From assembly GCA_900549055.1 (NCBI GenBank), contig URNB01000001.1, forward strand, positions 1-64,000: a stretch of DNA of 64,000 nt, given 5' to 3'. The notes under the pieces were generated by a model. It was given only the letters and a program-made list of their open reading frames with translations. It was not told the DNA's origin and did no database searches. The position numbers were made by a program, and so were the translations under genes. Shown piece by piece: positions 53,066 to 62,088 of this stretch. Within the stretch, counting starts at the first letter, position 1. Every line of letters starts with the position of its first letter. The DNA is from an uncultured Oscillospiraceae bacterium. Its GTDB lineage: Bacteria > Bacillota > Clostridia > Oscillospirales > Acutalibacteraceae.

Positions 53066-54755
53066 ATTCAATGCTTATTAACCTTTCGGGGAAATCATCA
53101 TCACGGTTATTATGTATTTTCGTATTGCGGCAGTTTACAAGCCTTATATCAAAGCCCTGCTTTTGAGCGGTCTTATCCCGCTCAAACACATTGTCCTCAA
53201 TGCGAACGCTGTCGGCTGCCGAGACAAATATTCCGCAGCCGCAAAAGTCTTTAAAGCGGTTATTATGTATTAAAATATTTTTATGAACTCCCGCAGGGTA
53301 TTCGCCGCTTTCCCCGTCATGCGACGCCTTGAATGAGACCGCCCCGTCCGGCATTGTATCGGAGGCATGTGAGCAATGCTCGAAAATGTTATTGCGTATT
53401 TCAACATTTTCGGCAGGCGCAACCTCCCACCAGCGTTTAATATCGGGAGAAAAAAGCAGCCCGGCATATGAAATTCCGTAAATATAGCTGTTTTCAATCA
53501 AAACATTCTGCGTTTGTATCAGCGCACCGCGCGCTCTGGTACTCCGCAGGGTGCAGCAGTCAATATGCACCGCCGCAAAAAATGCCTTGTTGGCAAGCAC
53601 ACACCCCTGTTTGACTGTTCCGCTCATATCCTCCGTCTCGAAAATTCCGTTCGGTAAGACGCTTTTTACCGTAAACTCCGCCGTTTGCAAAAAACTTTTC
53701 CTGTCATACACAGCTATTCTGTCTCCGGGCTGTGCCCATGTGCACTCGCATATGGCTTTTTTAGGTCTGCCCTCCATTCCGTCGGCAGTAATTGTCTTGC
53801 CGCCGTTTTCGGTTTTCACAACCTCAAGCGCCAGACCGTGAATATTTAGCGTATCGTCCCCCATTGCCTCCAAATTGCAGTTTTTAAGCACAAGCCTTCC
53901 CATAAGCCCCAATATATGTATGCCGTCGGCGTTTATCGCCATAAGGCGCTTCGAGCCCTTATTTACACGAACGGAAAAATTATCGAATGTAAAATCCGAT
54001 GATCGCGGCTCCACAGTAACCGCGAAGCTTGCGGCAGAGTATACCGTTATATTCTTTAAAGTAACCCTGCTGCAAAAATAAAACGACAGTAAGGAATGAC
54101 CGTATATTTCATACCGTATATTGATCTTGTGCCCTATTTTAAGCCTGCAAGCCTCCTTTTCGGGAAGAATGCCGTCAAGCTTCAGTCTGATAATACGGTC
54201 GCTTACAACCTCATAATTAAGACCCTCATAGCGCTTTGATACCGTACCGTCCGGCAATGTGAAGCTGCGCTCCTCAATATAATCGTTATAGGTCGCAAGT
54301 GCATAATCGGGTGATCCCTTTATATCAAAGCTGTTAGTTCCGCAAATATGCTCATATCCGGTAACGGGAAATTCATCATATATCTTCACATCAACGGTTT
54401 TATTCTTGAAATCAATAGCGGTAACCTCACCGGCGGCGCCTATCGGAGAATCGGTGTCAAAGAAAAATCCCGTTATTTCAATATCGCGGCAATCTGTGAA
54501 TTCAAACGCCTCGTTAGTGGCGGATTTCGGGCCGCACGCGTCAAAATGCGTTACTATTTCCGAAAAATTCCCGAATATTTTTATATCGCTTTTACCCTTC
54601 ACGGTTATAAGCCCTGAAAGATAATAGCTGCCGGTTTTAAAAACGACGCATGAGCCGTCGGTAATACTGTCAAATAAAGCCTGAAGCTCCCCTGCGCAAT
54701 CTCCCGCACAGGGTAATACTCCGTAATCTGCCGCATAATAAATTCTGCTTTTCAT
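53064..54755 (-). CDS. Right-handed beta-helix glycosidase, GH110-like
   Basis: This 563-residue protein has an opening strand (YYAADYGVLPCAGDCAGELQ) typical of pectin-lyase-fold glycosidases, and core segments that resemble GH110 alpha-1,3-galactosidases: ADGIHILGLMGRLVLKNCNL, AMGDDTLNIHG, STRARGALIQTQNVLIENSY and WWEVAPAENVEIRNNIFEHC. GH110 enzymes release terminal alpha-1,3-linked galactose. The family call is from remembered motif patterns, so GH28-like or unclassified beta-helix enzymes remain possible. No signal peptide is present, implying a cytoplasmic enzyme acting on imported oligosaccharides. GGAGG precedes the ATG. Confidence 0.65.
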   Translation of the reverse strand: MKSRIYYAADYGVLPCAGDCAGELQALFDSITDGSCVVFKTGSYYLSGLITVKGKSDIKIFGNFSEIVTHFDACGPKSATNEAFEFTDCRDIEITGFFFDTDSPIGAAGEVTAIDFKNKTVDVKIYDEFPVTGYEHICGTNSFDIKGSPDYALATYNDYIEERSFTLPDGTVSKRYEGLNYEVVSDRIIRLKLDGILPEKEACRLKIGHKINIRYEIYGHSLLSFYFCSRVTLKNITVYSAASFAVTVEPRSSDFTFDNFSVRVNKGSKRLMAINADGIHILGLMGRLVLKNCNLEAMGDDTLNIHGLALEVVKTENGGKTITADGMEGRPKKAICECTWAQPGDRIAVYDRKSFLQTAEFTVKSVLPNGIFETEDMSGTVKQGCVLANKAFFAAVHIDCCTLRSTRARGALIQTQNVLIENSYIYGISYAGLLFSPDIKRWWEVAPAENVEIRNNIFEHCSHASDTMPDGAVSFKASHDGESGEYPAGVHKNILIHNNRFKDFCGCGIFVSAADSVRIEDNVFERDKTAQKQGFDIRLVNCRNTKIHNNRDDDFPERLISIE

Positions 54756-54819
54756 TTTTCCTCCAAACGGTTAGGCGGGTACGTATCACATAGGCAACAA
54801 CATCTATGCCTGTTCTAAT

Positions 54820-55079
54820 TAATGCCTGCTGAACAATTCAAAAGTACCTTAACCCGAGCATGTCGGTGTAAACTTTTGAATTGTTCAGGTGCAAGGTTTT
54901 TGCGCAATTTTGCGAAAAAACCTTGCACTTTAAAAAGAATCACATTTTGATTCTTTTTAAAATCAGGCGACAATCAATGGATACTGACGGTCAAAACAAA
55001 GGTTTTGACCCATAAAATCGAGATTTTAACTCGATTTTATATAATTGCATTTGCTAATGCAATTATTCAGTAGACATTA
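54820..55079 (-). repeat. 260-bp six-hairpin repeat, copy 3 (full length, inverted)
   Basis: The reverse complement of copy 2 over all 260 bases with three substitutions: one in the loop of hairpin 1 and two within hairpin 6 (A to G before CATG, and G to A in GGTGC/GGTAC). The last is shared with copy 1. It lies in an intergenic gap of about 490 bases, 64 bases upstream of the GH110-like gene and followed by the terminator of the next minus-strand gene. No gene is seen in the rest of the gap. Confidence 0.95.
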
Positions 55080-55156
55080 ATTATCAGTATACAGCTTTTC
55101 CCCGCTTTTGCAAATGGAGTTTTTATATTTTTTTGCACTTTTCTGCGCTGTATTTA

Positions 55157-55203
55157 TAAAAAACCGAATATCCCGCAGGTCTGCCGTTTGCGGAATATTC
55201 GGT
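55157..55203 (-). terminator. Rho-independent terminator after the 55248 gene
   Basis: Minus strand ACCGAATATTCCGCA/TGCGGGATATTCGGT, a 15-bp stem with one G-U (55163-55177 with 55189-55203), followed by TTTTTT. Confidence 0.8.
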
Positions 55204-55247
55204 ATACCTAAACCGTATTTATTTTAAATCGGAATCAAAGCCGACTC

Positions 55248-55988
55248 TTAATTCTTTTTGCCGCTCTTTATCGCTTCCAGCGTTTTTTCGGCATTGGTAT
55301 GCGCATCGGAAGAGCCTTTTTTGCTTTCAAGGACGGTATCCGACACACGGCGGCAGGCAATGCGCAGTCCCTCGGGCAGCTTACCGTAGCTGTCGGTTTC
55401 GGTTGCCTTGTAGAATTCCTCTCCGAGCATAAACGGCTCACCATCAAAAAGCCCATCTCCATTCGACAGATCAGCAAGATATTTATATGAATCCTCATCC
55501 GTTATAAACAGCATCGCATTTTGATCACCGGCTATCATCGCCTGAAGCTTGGTCATCATGGTGTAGCGGTACTGCGTATCGCCCGACTTTCCGTTAAAGC
55601 TGCAGTTGACAACCTGAATATTTATTTCGCCGTCGCCGTTCACATCCTCGGCATACCCGGCAATATATTTTGCCACCGCGTTCGTCTGCTCGTCAAGCGC
55701 CGCGGTATAGGTAAAATACACAACCTCCATATCGTATTTTGTTCTTGTGGCGCACTGGGTTATCAGCACCGCCAGCACAACGGTAACAGCCGTTATCGCA
55801 ACAACATACCATTTATACTGAAACCAAAAATTATCCCATTTTTCCTTCGGTGTTTTCGGAACTATAGCAACCTCGCTCGGCTTCGGCGGAGCTTCCATTT
55901 CCCCGCTCTGCATTTTTTTAAGCTCCAAAAATTCCTGACGCGCGCGGCGCTGCTCCTCAAGAATCTCGTTTGTTTCTTTCTCGGACAT
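55248..55988 (-). CDS. Conserved hypothetical single-pass membrane protein
   Basis: This protein of about 246 residues has a Glu/Arg-rich cytoplasmic N-terminus (ETNEILEEQRRARQEFLELK), one membrane segment (about 60-82, YVVAITAVTVVLAVLITQC) and an extracellular alpha/beta domain. The external part contains an isolated EF-hand-like loop (DVNGDGEINIQVVN) and LFITDEDSYKYLADLSNGD. I do not recognise a named family. The ATG at 55988 is chosen because GGAGACGGG precedes it. Confidence 0.7.
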   Translation of the reverse strand: MSEKETNEILEEQRRARQEFLELKKMQSGEMEAPPKPSEVAIVPKTPKEKWDNFWFQYKWYVVAITAVTVVLAVLITQCATRTKYDMEVVYFTYTAALDEQTNAVAKYIAGYAEDVNGDGEINIQVVNCSFNGKSGDTQYRYTMMTKLQAMIAGDQNAMLFITDEDSYKYLADLSNGDGLFDGEPFMLGEEFYKATETDSYGKLPEGLRIACRRVSDTVLESKKGSSDAHTNAEKTLEAIKSGKKN

Positions 55989-56077
55989 TTCCCCGTCTCC
56001 TCGGATTACACTTAATAATACAAATATAACATTTTCAGTCCGCTTTTTCAAGACGAAATTGTGAACAATTTAATAAC

Positions 56078-56118
56078 AAAATCCCGTAGGGCGGAATATA
56101 CTGTCCCGACGGGATTTT
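56078..56118 (-). terminator. Terminator at the end of the GtrA-family gene
   Basis: AAAATCCCGTAGGG (56078-56091) pairs with CCCGACGGGATTTT (56105-56118) with one mismatch. T-rich sequence follows on the minus strand (TTTTGTTATT). Confidence 0.65.
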
Positions 56119-56583
56119 TTAGTTTGATTTGAATATCCAAAGCTTGCTGAAAACATAGTTCAGAAGCACAACGATTACCTGCGCCGCAAGCTTCACGGCA
56201 AGGCTGTTGAAGTGAAGCCATGTTACGAATACCAAAATTATAAGCTCTTCAATCGCAAGCGTCGCCGCTCTGCCGCCGAAGAAATTGATTATTTCCTTTA
56301 TAACGGCGCCCCTCGTATCCGCCGTGCTGCGGAACACCCATATTCTGCTTGTGATATACGCCGTAAGCACCGCCAATATCCATGAAATCACATTTGAAAT
56401 AAGCGCGTCGATTCCGAAAACGGCGCAGGCAAGCTGATATGAGCCGATGCTCACAACCGTCACCACACCGCCGAAGAAGAGATACAGCAGCACTTCCTTA
56501 TGCCTTTTGTAAAACGGCTCAATTTTTTTAAACAGCGGCAGACGCATAATTTTATCGAAAACATCCTCCCGGCTTCCGCTCAT
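56119..56583 (-). CDS. GtrA-family membrane protein
   Basis: This 154-residue protein has four predicted membrane segments: VLLYLFFGGVVTVVSIGSYQ, ALISNVISWILAVLTAYITS, TLAIEELIILVFVTWLHF, LAAQVIVVLLNYVFSKLWIF. The family signatures NxxSW and NYxFSKxWxF are present. GtrA-like proteins help move lipid-linked sugars across the membrane for glycosylation of surface polymers. It follows the gapA terminator, so it has its own promoter or depends on readthrough. Confidence 0.88.
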   Translation of the reverse strand: MSGSREDVFDKIMRLPLFKKIEPFYKRHKEVLLYLFFGGVVTVVSIGSYQLACAVFGIDALISNVISWILAVLTAYITSRIWVFRSTADTRGAVIKEIINFFGGRAATLAIEELIILVFVTWLHFNSLAVKLAAQVIVVLLNYVFSKLWIFKSN

Positions 56584-56604
56584 TTTATCAAGTCCTTTTA
56601 TAAG

Positions 56605-56642
56605 AAAAATCCGGCGCCCTCCGGAAAACGGAGAGCGCCGGA
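56605..56642 (-). terminator. Rho-independent terminator of gapA
   Basis: A 14-base stem (56610-56623 with 56629-56642; TCCGGCGCCCTCCG/CGGAGAGCGCCGGA, one mismatch), followed on the minus strand by TTTTTC. Confidence 0.85.
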
Positions 56643-56658
56643 GCGGAGATTTTTATTA

Positions 56659-57669
56659 TCAGATCTCTGCGAAATATTTAATGGTACGAACCATCTGGCT
56701 GGTGTAGCTATTTTCATTGTCATACCAGGAAACAACCTGTACCTGATAGGTATCGTCGTCGATCTTGGTAACCATTGTCTGGGTAGCGTCAAACAGCGAA
56801 CCGTAGGTGATGCCGATAATATCGGAAGATACGAGCGGCTCCTCGGTGTAGCCGAAGGAAGCTGAAGAAGCAGCCTTCATAGCGGCGTTGATGCCCTCAA
56901 CAGTTACATCCTTGCCCTTAACAACAGCAACGAGGATGGTGGTAGAGCCGGTCGGAACCGGAACACGCTGAGCAGAACCGATGAGCTTACCGTTAAGCTC
57001 CGGAATTACAAGACCGATAGCCTTTGCAGCGCCGGTTGAATTCGGAACGATATTAACGGCAGCGGCGCGTGCACGGCGAAGGTCGCCCTTTCTGTGCGGG
57101 CCGTCAAGAACCATCTGATCGCCGGTGAAGGCATGAACGGTGGTCATGATACCGCTCTGAATCGGAGCATACTTATTAAGAGTATCAGCCATCGGAGCCA
57201 GGCAGTTGGTGGTGCAGGAAGCAGCGGAGATAATCTTGTCGTTTGCGTCAAGAGTCTTCTCGTTAACGCTGTAAACGATGGTCTTAAGATCCTTACCTGC
57301 CGGAGCGGAAATAACAACCTTTTTAGCGCCTGCGTCGATATGAGCCTGAGCCTTGTCCTTCGAGGTGTAGAAGCCGGTGCACTCAAGAACTACATCAACA
57401 CCGATTTCACCCCACGGAAGATCCGCAGCGTTCTTTTCAGCATAAATCTTTATGGTCTTGCCGTCAACAGTGATGCTGTCTTCCCCTGCGGAAACCTTGT
57501 CAGCCAGAGCATAGCGACCCTGTGCGGAATCGTACTTGAGAAGGTGAGCGAGCATAGCCGGGCTTGTAAGATCGTTTATAGCAACAACCTCATAGCCTTC
57601 TGCGCCGAACATCTGACGGAAAGCGAGACGGCCTATACGGCCGAAACCATTAATAGCAACTTTTACCAT
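56659..57669 (-). CDS. gapA: Glyceraldehyde-3-phosphate dehydrogenase, type I
   Basis: This 336-residue cytoplasmic glycolytic enzyme oxidises glyceraldehyde 3-phosphate with NAD. It has the N-terminal Rossmann motif [14 protein letters not shown], the active site [14 protein letters not shown] (catalytic Cys about 155), the phosphate-site [20 protein letters not shown] and the C-terminal [17 protein letters not shown]. Length is normal. It is a single-gene transcription unit: strong promoter, AAGGAGG site and own terminator. Confidence 0.98.
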   Translation of the reverse strand: MVKVAINGFGRIGRLAFRQMFGAEGYEVVAINDLTSPAMLAHLLKYDSAQGRYALADKVSAGEDSITVDGKTIKIYAEKNAADLPWGEIGVDVVLECTGFYTSKDKAQAHIDAGAKKVVISAPAGKDLKTIVYSVNEKTLDANDKIISAASCTTNCLAPMADTLNKYAPIQSGIMTTVHAFTGDQMVLDGPHRKGDLRRARAAAVNIVPNSTGAAKAIGLVIPELNGKLIGSAQRVPVPTGSTTILVAVVKGKDVTVEGINAAMKAASSASFGYTEEPLVSSDIIGITYGSLFDATQTMVTKIDDDTYQVQVVSWYDNENSYTSQMVRTIKYFAEI

Positions 57670-57701
57670 TGGAAAAACCTCCTTAATAATTTACATTTTC
57701 T

Positions 57702-57730
57702 ATTTTAACCCATTTGACAAGCTTTTTCAA
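57702..57730 (-). promoter_or_regulatory. Predicted gapA promoter
   Basis: Minus strand TTGAAA (57725-57730), a 17-base spacer and TAAAAT (57702-57707), about 35 bases from the ATG. Confidence 0.6.
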
Positions 57731-57808
57731 GCTATTTGTTTAATATTTAACAATTTTTTTATTTTTTATATATTTTGGCATAATAACCTCATATGCGGAG
57801 GTTGCAAT

Positions 57809-58393
57809 ATGATATATTTGTCAAAGCTGCGCGAGCGGTATTTAGCTGCGCTGCGGCTTCACATTCAAAGAGGAATTCTGCGCGGGCGGAACACGGAAAA
57901 GCTGCTTTTACAGCTTAAAAAAATCATGCTGTGTGAGGCGATGAGCTCAGAGGGTGAAAACTCGCCGCTTGATATTTTAAAATACGCCGATTCGCTTTTG
58001 GGCGCTGCAATCATTATACTGCTGCAAAGGGGCAAACGGTTATCAGTCGGGCTGTCGGGCGGCGGAGTTTTTCTTATAAACCGAAAGGCATTAACCGCAC
58101 TTTTACTGCTTTCGGCGGATAATTGCACAGAGGACGGCAGTATTTTAATATCCGCCGATAAAAATACAGTTACTATTCACCTTGCGGGTATTGTGCTTTA
58201 CAATACGCAAAAGCTGCTGATAAGAAGGCTCGGCGGCACATTTTACAAAGTCGTTTGCGAAGACAAAGCAATTATTACTTTCCCCGCCGAAGAAACCGAT
58301 GAAAAACCGACGGCACTTCAAAACGAGTGGGAGCTTTTGTCGGATAAATTTTCGGCGGTAAACATTTTTTTAATGCGGAATTCGGAATGCTGA
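57809..58393 (+). CDS. Hypothetical 194-residue protein, possibly a degenerate histidine-kinase-like ATPase fold
   Basis: No named family is recognised. The N-terminal 60 residues are helical and basic (LRERYLAALRLHIQRGILRG); the rest alternates strands and helices in a way that recalls a HATPase domain (KALTALLLLSADNCTEDGSI, LISADKNTVTIHLAG, LIRRLGGTFYKVVCEDKAII) but lacks the N-box Asn and G-box glycines needed for ATP binding. The start follows CGGAGG. It is divergent from gapA. The coding frame is credible; the fold suggestion is weak. Confidence 0.6.
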   Translation: MIYLSKLRERYLAALRLHIQRGILRGRNTEKLLLQLKKIMLCEAMSSEGENSPLDILKYADSLLGAAIIILLQRGKRLSVGLSGGGVFLINRKALTALLLLSADNCTEDGSILISADKNTVTIHLAGIVLYNTQKLLIRRLGGTFYKVVCEDKAIITFPAEETDEKPTALQNEWELLSDKFSAVNIFLMRNSEC

Positions 58394-58666
58394 ATTCGGA
58401 ATTCAAAGACAGATTTTATTTTAAAATTTATATGCGCTTAATTTATGTATTTAACTCTTAAGGCGATTTTCGCCTTTCGCGCCATTCATTGCTTTGCTTT
58501 TTTGTACTGTACCTTGGACTTTACACATAATTTGAAGAAGAACCTTGATTTCCGCACCTTGAAATCTATATTCTATGTGTATTTATCCTCTTTTTTTCGG
58601 TTGTTTTTTACAGCCCCTACACATCATTTTTGCCTGCAGGGGTATTTTAAAGTTAAATGCCTTTTA

Positions 58667-59797
58667 TTATATTCTCGTCGACAGTATTTCTTCCTTTTCG
58701 CGCTTAAACTCGGCAAAGCAGCCATTATCAAGCGCGTTTCTTATATCCTCCATAAGGTGATTGTAAAACCACAGATTGTGCATAACCGTAAGCCTTTGCG
58801 AAAGCATTTCCTGGCTTTTAAGCAGGTGCCTGATATACGCCCTGCTGTACCTTTGGCAAACGGGGCAGCCGCAGTTTTCGTCTATCGGGGACATATCGTA
58901 CTCGTACTTTTTATTGTTAAGATTTATAATTCCCTTTGAAGTAAACAAATGCCCGTGGCGCGCGTTGCGGCTCGGCATTACGCAGTCAAACAAATCGACC
59001 CCGCGTTCAACGGCGTTGAGTATATTCGCGGGAGTTCCCACACCCATTAAGTAACGTATTTTATTTTGCGGCATATGCGGCGTTACATTATCAATTATAT
59101 CATACATAACCTCGGTAGGCTCGCCCACGGCAAGCCCGCCTATTGCGTAGCCATCAAGCTCTAATTCGGCTATTTTTTTCATATGCTCGACCCGCAGATC
59201 GGTGTAGGTACAGCCCTGATTTATTCCGAAAAGCATTTGCTCGGGGTTCACCGTTCCCGGCATTGCGTTCAGCTCTGCCATTTTCTTTTTGCAGCGCGCA
59301 AGCCAGCGCGCGGTGCGCTCACAGGAGGCCTTGGAGTATGAATACTCGGCGGGGTTTTCCACACATTCGTCAAACGCCATTGCGATTGTAGAACCCAAGT
59401 TTGACTGTATTGTCATGCTTTCCTCGGGTCCCATAAATATCCGTCTGCCATCCACATGCGAGGCAAAGGTAACGCCCTCCTCGGTTATATGGCGGAGGGT
59501 CGCCAGCGAAAACACCTGAAAGCCGCCCGAATCGGTCAGAATAGGCCCATCCCAGGTTGTAAACTTATGAAGGCCGCCGCAGCCGCGTATGACCTCATCG
59601 CCCGGGCGGACATGCAAATGGTAGGTATTTGAAAGCATTATTTGGCAGCCGAGAGTTTTTAAGTCCTCTGCGGAAACCGCTCCCTTTATTGCCGCAGCTG
59701 TTGCCACATTCATAAATGCGGGGGTTTGAACGGTTCCCCTGTTGGTTGTAAATTCGGCGCGTCGCGCGCTGCCCTCTTGTTTTAAAAGCTTGTACAT
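58667..59797 (-). CDS. tgt: tRNA-guanine transglycosylase
   Basis: This 376-residue enzyme exchanges guanine for the queuosine precursor at the wobble position of GUN tRNAs. Catalytic and structural motifs are present: DSGGFQVFSL with the general-base Asp, GVGTPANIL, DLFDCVMPSRNARHGH with the nucleophile Asp, and the zinc site CGCPVCQRYSRAYIRH. Length is normal. It is 15 bases downstream of queA, the usual queuosine gene pair. The 270 bases downstream hold no recognisable gene. Confidence 0.97.
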   Translation of the reverse strand: MYKLLKQEGSARRAEFTTNRGTVQTPAFMNVATAAAIKGAVSAEDLKTLGCQIMLSNTYHLHVRPGDEVIRGCGGLHKFTTWDGPILTDSGGFQVFSLATLRHITEEGVTFASHVDGRRIFMGPEESMTIQSNLGSTIAMAFDECVENPAEYSYSKASCERTARWLARCKKKMAELNAMPGTVNPEQMLFGINQGCTYTDLRVEHMKKIAELELDGYAIGGLAVGEPTEVMYDIIDNVTPHMPQNKIRYLMGVGTPANILNAVERGVDLFDCVMPSRNARHGHLFTSKGIINLNNKKYEYDMSPIDENCGCPVCQRYSRAYIRHLLKSQEMLSQRLTVMHNLWFYNHLMEDIRNALDNGCFAEFKREKEEILSTRI

Positions 59798-59812
59798 AAA
59801 TTAATTCCTTAT

Positions 59813-60835
59813 CTATAAAATCAGCATTGCGTCGCCGAAGCTGAAAAAGCGGTATTTTTCTTTAACGGCAATATTGTAGGCGTTCATCACATTATCGTAT
59901 CCCGCAAAGGCGGAAACCAGCATTATAAGCGTGCTTTCGGGCAGGTGAAAATTGGTTATAAGCCCATCCATACACTTAAATTCAAAGCCCGGGTAAATAA
60001 AAATATCGGTGTCTCCCGAGCATTCCTTTATTTCGCCGCATTTCTTCGCGCAGCTTTCAACCGTGCGGCATGAGGTAGTGCCTACGCATATGACGCGCCC
60101 GCCGTTTTTGCGGGTCTCGTTTATGGTTTTCGCCGCTTCTTCGGGTATGTAATAATGCTCGGTGTGCATTTTGTGCTGCGTTACGTCCTCCACCTTAACC
60201 GGTCTGAAGGTGCCGAGCCCCACATGCAGCGTAACATAGGCTATATTTACGCCCATAGCCTTAATGCTTTCAAGCATTTCCTTTGTAAAGTGCAGACCCG
60301 CGGTAGGCGCGGCGGCAGAGCCTGCGTCCTTTGAATATACCGTCTGGTAGCGCTCTTTATCCTTTAGCTTTTCCTTTATATACGGCGGCAGGGGCATTTG
60401 CCCCACCTCATCAAGCACCGCGAAAAAATCGCCCTCGCAGGCAAATTCTATCATGCGGTTGCCGTCCTCCAAAACGTCGGTCACGATTGCTGTCAGCTTA
60501 TCGGAAAATTTGAATTTATACCCCGTTTTAGCCTTTTTGCCGGGGCCCGCAAGGCACTCCCAGAGCTTATTGCCGTGCTGCCGCAAAAGCACAAATTCAA
60601 CTACCGCGCCCGTGTCCTCCCGCGTGCCGTAAAGCCGCGCCGGTAAAACGCGGGTGTTATTAAGCACAAGGCAGTCGCCGGGCTTTAAAAATTCGGGCAG
60701 ATCGTAAAAATGCTTATGCTCTATTTTCCCGCCGTTTCGCGGCAGCACCATAAGCCTTGAAGAATTTCTCGGCTCAACGGGCGTTTGCGCTATAAGCTCC
60801 TCGGGCAGGTCGTAATAAAAATCACTTGTTTTCAT
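59813..60835 (-). CDS. queA: S-adenosylmethionine:tRNA ribosyltransferase-isomerase
   Basis: This 340-residue enzyme builds epoxyqueuosine on tRNA from S-adenosylmethionine. Family segments are [20 protein letters not shown] at the start, [39 protein letters not shown] and [18 protein letters not shown] near the end. The ATG at 60835 gives the normal family N-terminus; a longer frame extends to 60937 but runs through the promoter region. It is divergent from asd and in operon with tgt. Confidence 0.96.
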   Translation of the reverse strand: MKTSDFYYDLPEELIAQTPVEPRNSSRLMVLPRNGGKIEHKHFYDLPEFLKPGDCLVLNNTRVLPARLYGTREDTGAVVEFVLLRQHGNKLWECLAGPGKKAKTGYKFKFSDKLTAIVTDVLEDGNRMIEFACEGDFFAVLDEVGQMPLPPYIKEKLKDKERYQTVYSKDAGSAAAPTAGLHFTKEMLESIKAMGVNIAYVTLHVGLGTFRPVKVEDVTQHKMHTEHYYIPEEAAKTINETRKNGGRVICVGTTSCRTVESCAKKCGEIKECSGDTDIFIYPGFEFKCMDGLITNFHLPESTLIMLVSAFAGYDNVMNAYNIAVKEKYRFFSFGDAMLIL

Positions 60836-60877
60836 AAAATAATCCACAACTTCTTTGATATTTCGGCATAAAATAAA

Positions 60878-60933
60878 TTGACAAACATTATCCGTAATGT
60901 TATAGTTAATTATATTGCATAGGGCAATATAAT
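60878..60933 (+). promoter_or_regulatory. asd-dapA-dapB promoter with two palindromes
   Basis: TTGACA (60878-60883), a 17-base spacer and TATAGT (60901-60906). The spacer contains the inverted repeat ACATTA-TCCG-TAATGT (60885-60900), and a perfect 10-bp palindrome ATTATATTGC-ATAGG-GCAATATAAT (60909-60933) covers the expected transcript start. Both could be repressor sites. They may also affect divergent queA. Confidence 0.65.
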
Positions 60934-60979
60934 TCAAGATTGAATTTTAAAAATGTCTTCAGAAGGAATGTGTTTTCAA

Positions 60980-62062
60980 ATGAAAAAGTACAATGTCGGT
61001 ATAATCGGCGCTACAGGAATGGTAGGTCAGCGCTTTGCGCTGCTGCTGCATAATCACCCGTGGTTCAATGTGACCGCGCTTGCAGCAAGCTCAAATTCAG
61101 CCGACAAAAAATATACCGACGCAATAGGCAGCCGCTGGGCAATGAAAGAGCCTATACCCGAAAATTTACGGGATATGACCGTTTTTGATGCCGAGCGTGA
61201 TATTGATAAAATAACCGAACGGGTAGATTTCGTTTTCTGCGCCGTTAATATGAAAAAGGACGAAATAAAGGCGCTTGAAGAAAAATATGCAAAGCATGAG
61301 TGCCCCGTTGTTTCAAACAACAGTGCGCACCGCTTCACGCCCGACGTACCTATGATAATACCCGAAATCAACGCCGGGCACCTTGAAATAATACCCGCGC
61401 AGAGAAAGCGCCTCGGCACGAAGCGCGGCTTTATTGCGGTAAAATCAAACTGCTCGCTGCAAAGCTATGTGCCCGCCCTTTACCCGCTTGATGAAAAATT
61501 CGGCGTTGAAAGGGTGCTTGTTTCCACCTATCAGGCAATTTCGGGCGCGGGCAAGACCTTTGAACGCTGGCCCGAAATGATAGATAACGTTATCCCCTTT
61601 ATCGGCGGCGAGGAAGAAAAGAGCGAAAAAGAGCCGCTTAAAATTTGGGGTAAGATAGAAAACGGCGAAATAGTACCGGCAGAAAGCCCGAAATTCACCG
61701 CGCAGTGTATTCGCGTGCCGGTATCGGACGGTCATTTAGCCTCGGTTTTCGTTGATTTTAAAAAGAAACCCACAAAAGAAGAAATACTTGAAATATGGGC
61801 AAACTATTCGGGCGAGCCGCAAGCGCTCTCCCTGCCGCACGCGCCCAAGCAGTTTTTACATTATTACACCGAGGACGATATGCCGCAAACCAGACTTTGC
61901 AGAGATTCCGAGGGCGGTATGGCAATATCCGTCGGGCGCTTGCGCGAGGATACGCAGTATGATTATAAGTTTGTCTGTGTATCGCACAATACTTTGCGCG
62001 GCGCGGCGGGCGGCGCGGTGCTTTTAGCCGAATTACTGTGTGCAAAGGGTTATATGGACTGA
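60980..62062 (+). CDS. asd: Aspartate-semialdehyde dehydrogenase
   Basis: This protein of about 360 residues reduces aspartyl phosphate to aspartate semialdehyde with NADPH, the branch point to lysine/diaminopimelate, methionine and threonine. It has the N-terminal dinucleotide motif VGIIGATGMVGQRF, the active-site Cys in KSNCSLQSY, a QAISGAGKTF segment, and VCVSHNTLRGAAGGAVL near the end. Length and motifs fit the archaeal/eukaryal-like class rather than the E. coli class. The ATG at 60980 matches the family start; an upstream in-frame ATG at 60953 adds a non-conserved leader. Confidence 0.95.
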   Translation: MKKYNVGIIGATGMVGQRFALLLHNHPWFNVTALAASSNSADKKYTDAIGSRWAMKEPIPENLRDMTVFDAERDIDKITERVDFVFCAVNMKKDEIKALEEKYAKHECPVVSNNSAHRFTPDVPMIIPEINAGHLEIIPAQRKRLGTKRGFIAVKSNCSLQSYVPALYPLDEKFGVERVLVSTYQAISGAGKTFERWPEMIDNVIPFIGGEEEKSEKEPLKIWGKIENGEIVPAESPKFTAQCIRVPVSDGHLASVFVDFKKKPTKEEILEIWANYSGEPQALSLPHAPKQFLHYYTEDDMPQTRLCRDSEGGMAISVGRLREDTQYDYKFVCVSHNTLRGAAGGAVLLAELLCAKGYMD

Positions 62063-62088
62063 TTTTGTAAGAAACGGAGTGGTCTTTT

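Noticed and set aside
58394..58666. Gene or RNA in the gap between 58393 and tgt
   Set aside because: Only AT-rich sequence, a duplicated GAATTCGGAAT stretch and a 6-bp hairpin (AAGGCG/CGCCTT) are visible; nothing supports a feature.
58445..58939. Plus-strand frame of 164 residues
   Set aside because: Most of it is antisense to the clearly real tgt gene, and the remainder has low-complexity, AT-driven composition without a ribosome binding site.
60907..60960. Lysine riboswitch or T-box leader before asd
   Set aside because: The leader is only about 70 bases with simple palindromes and lacks the length and conserved boxes of either element.
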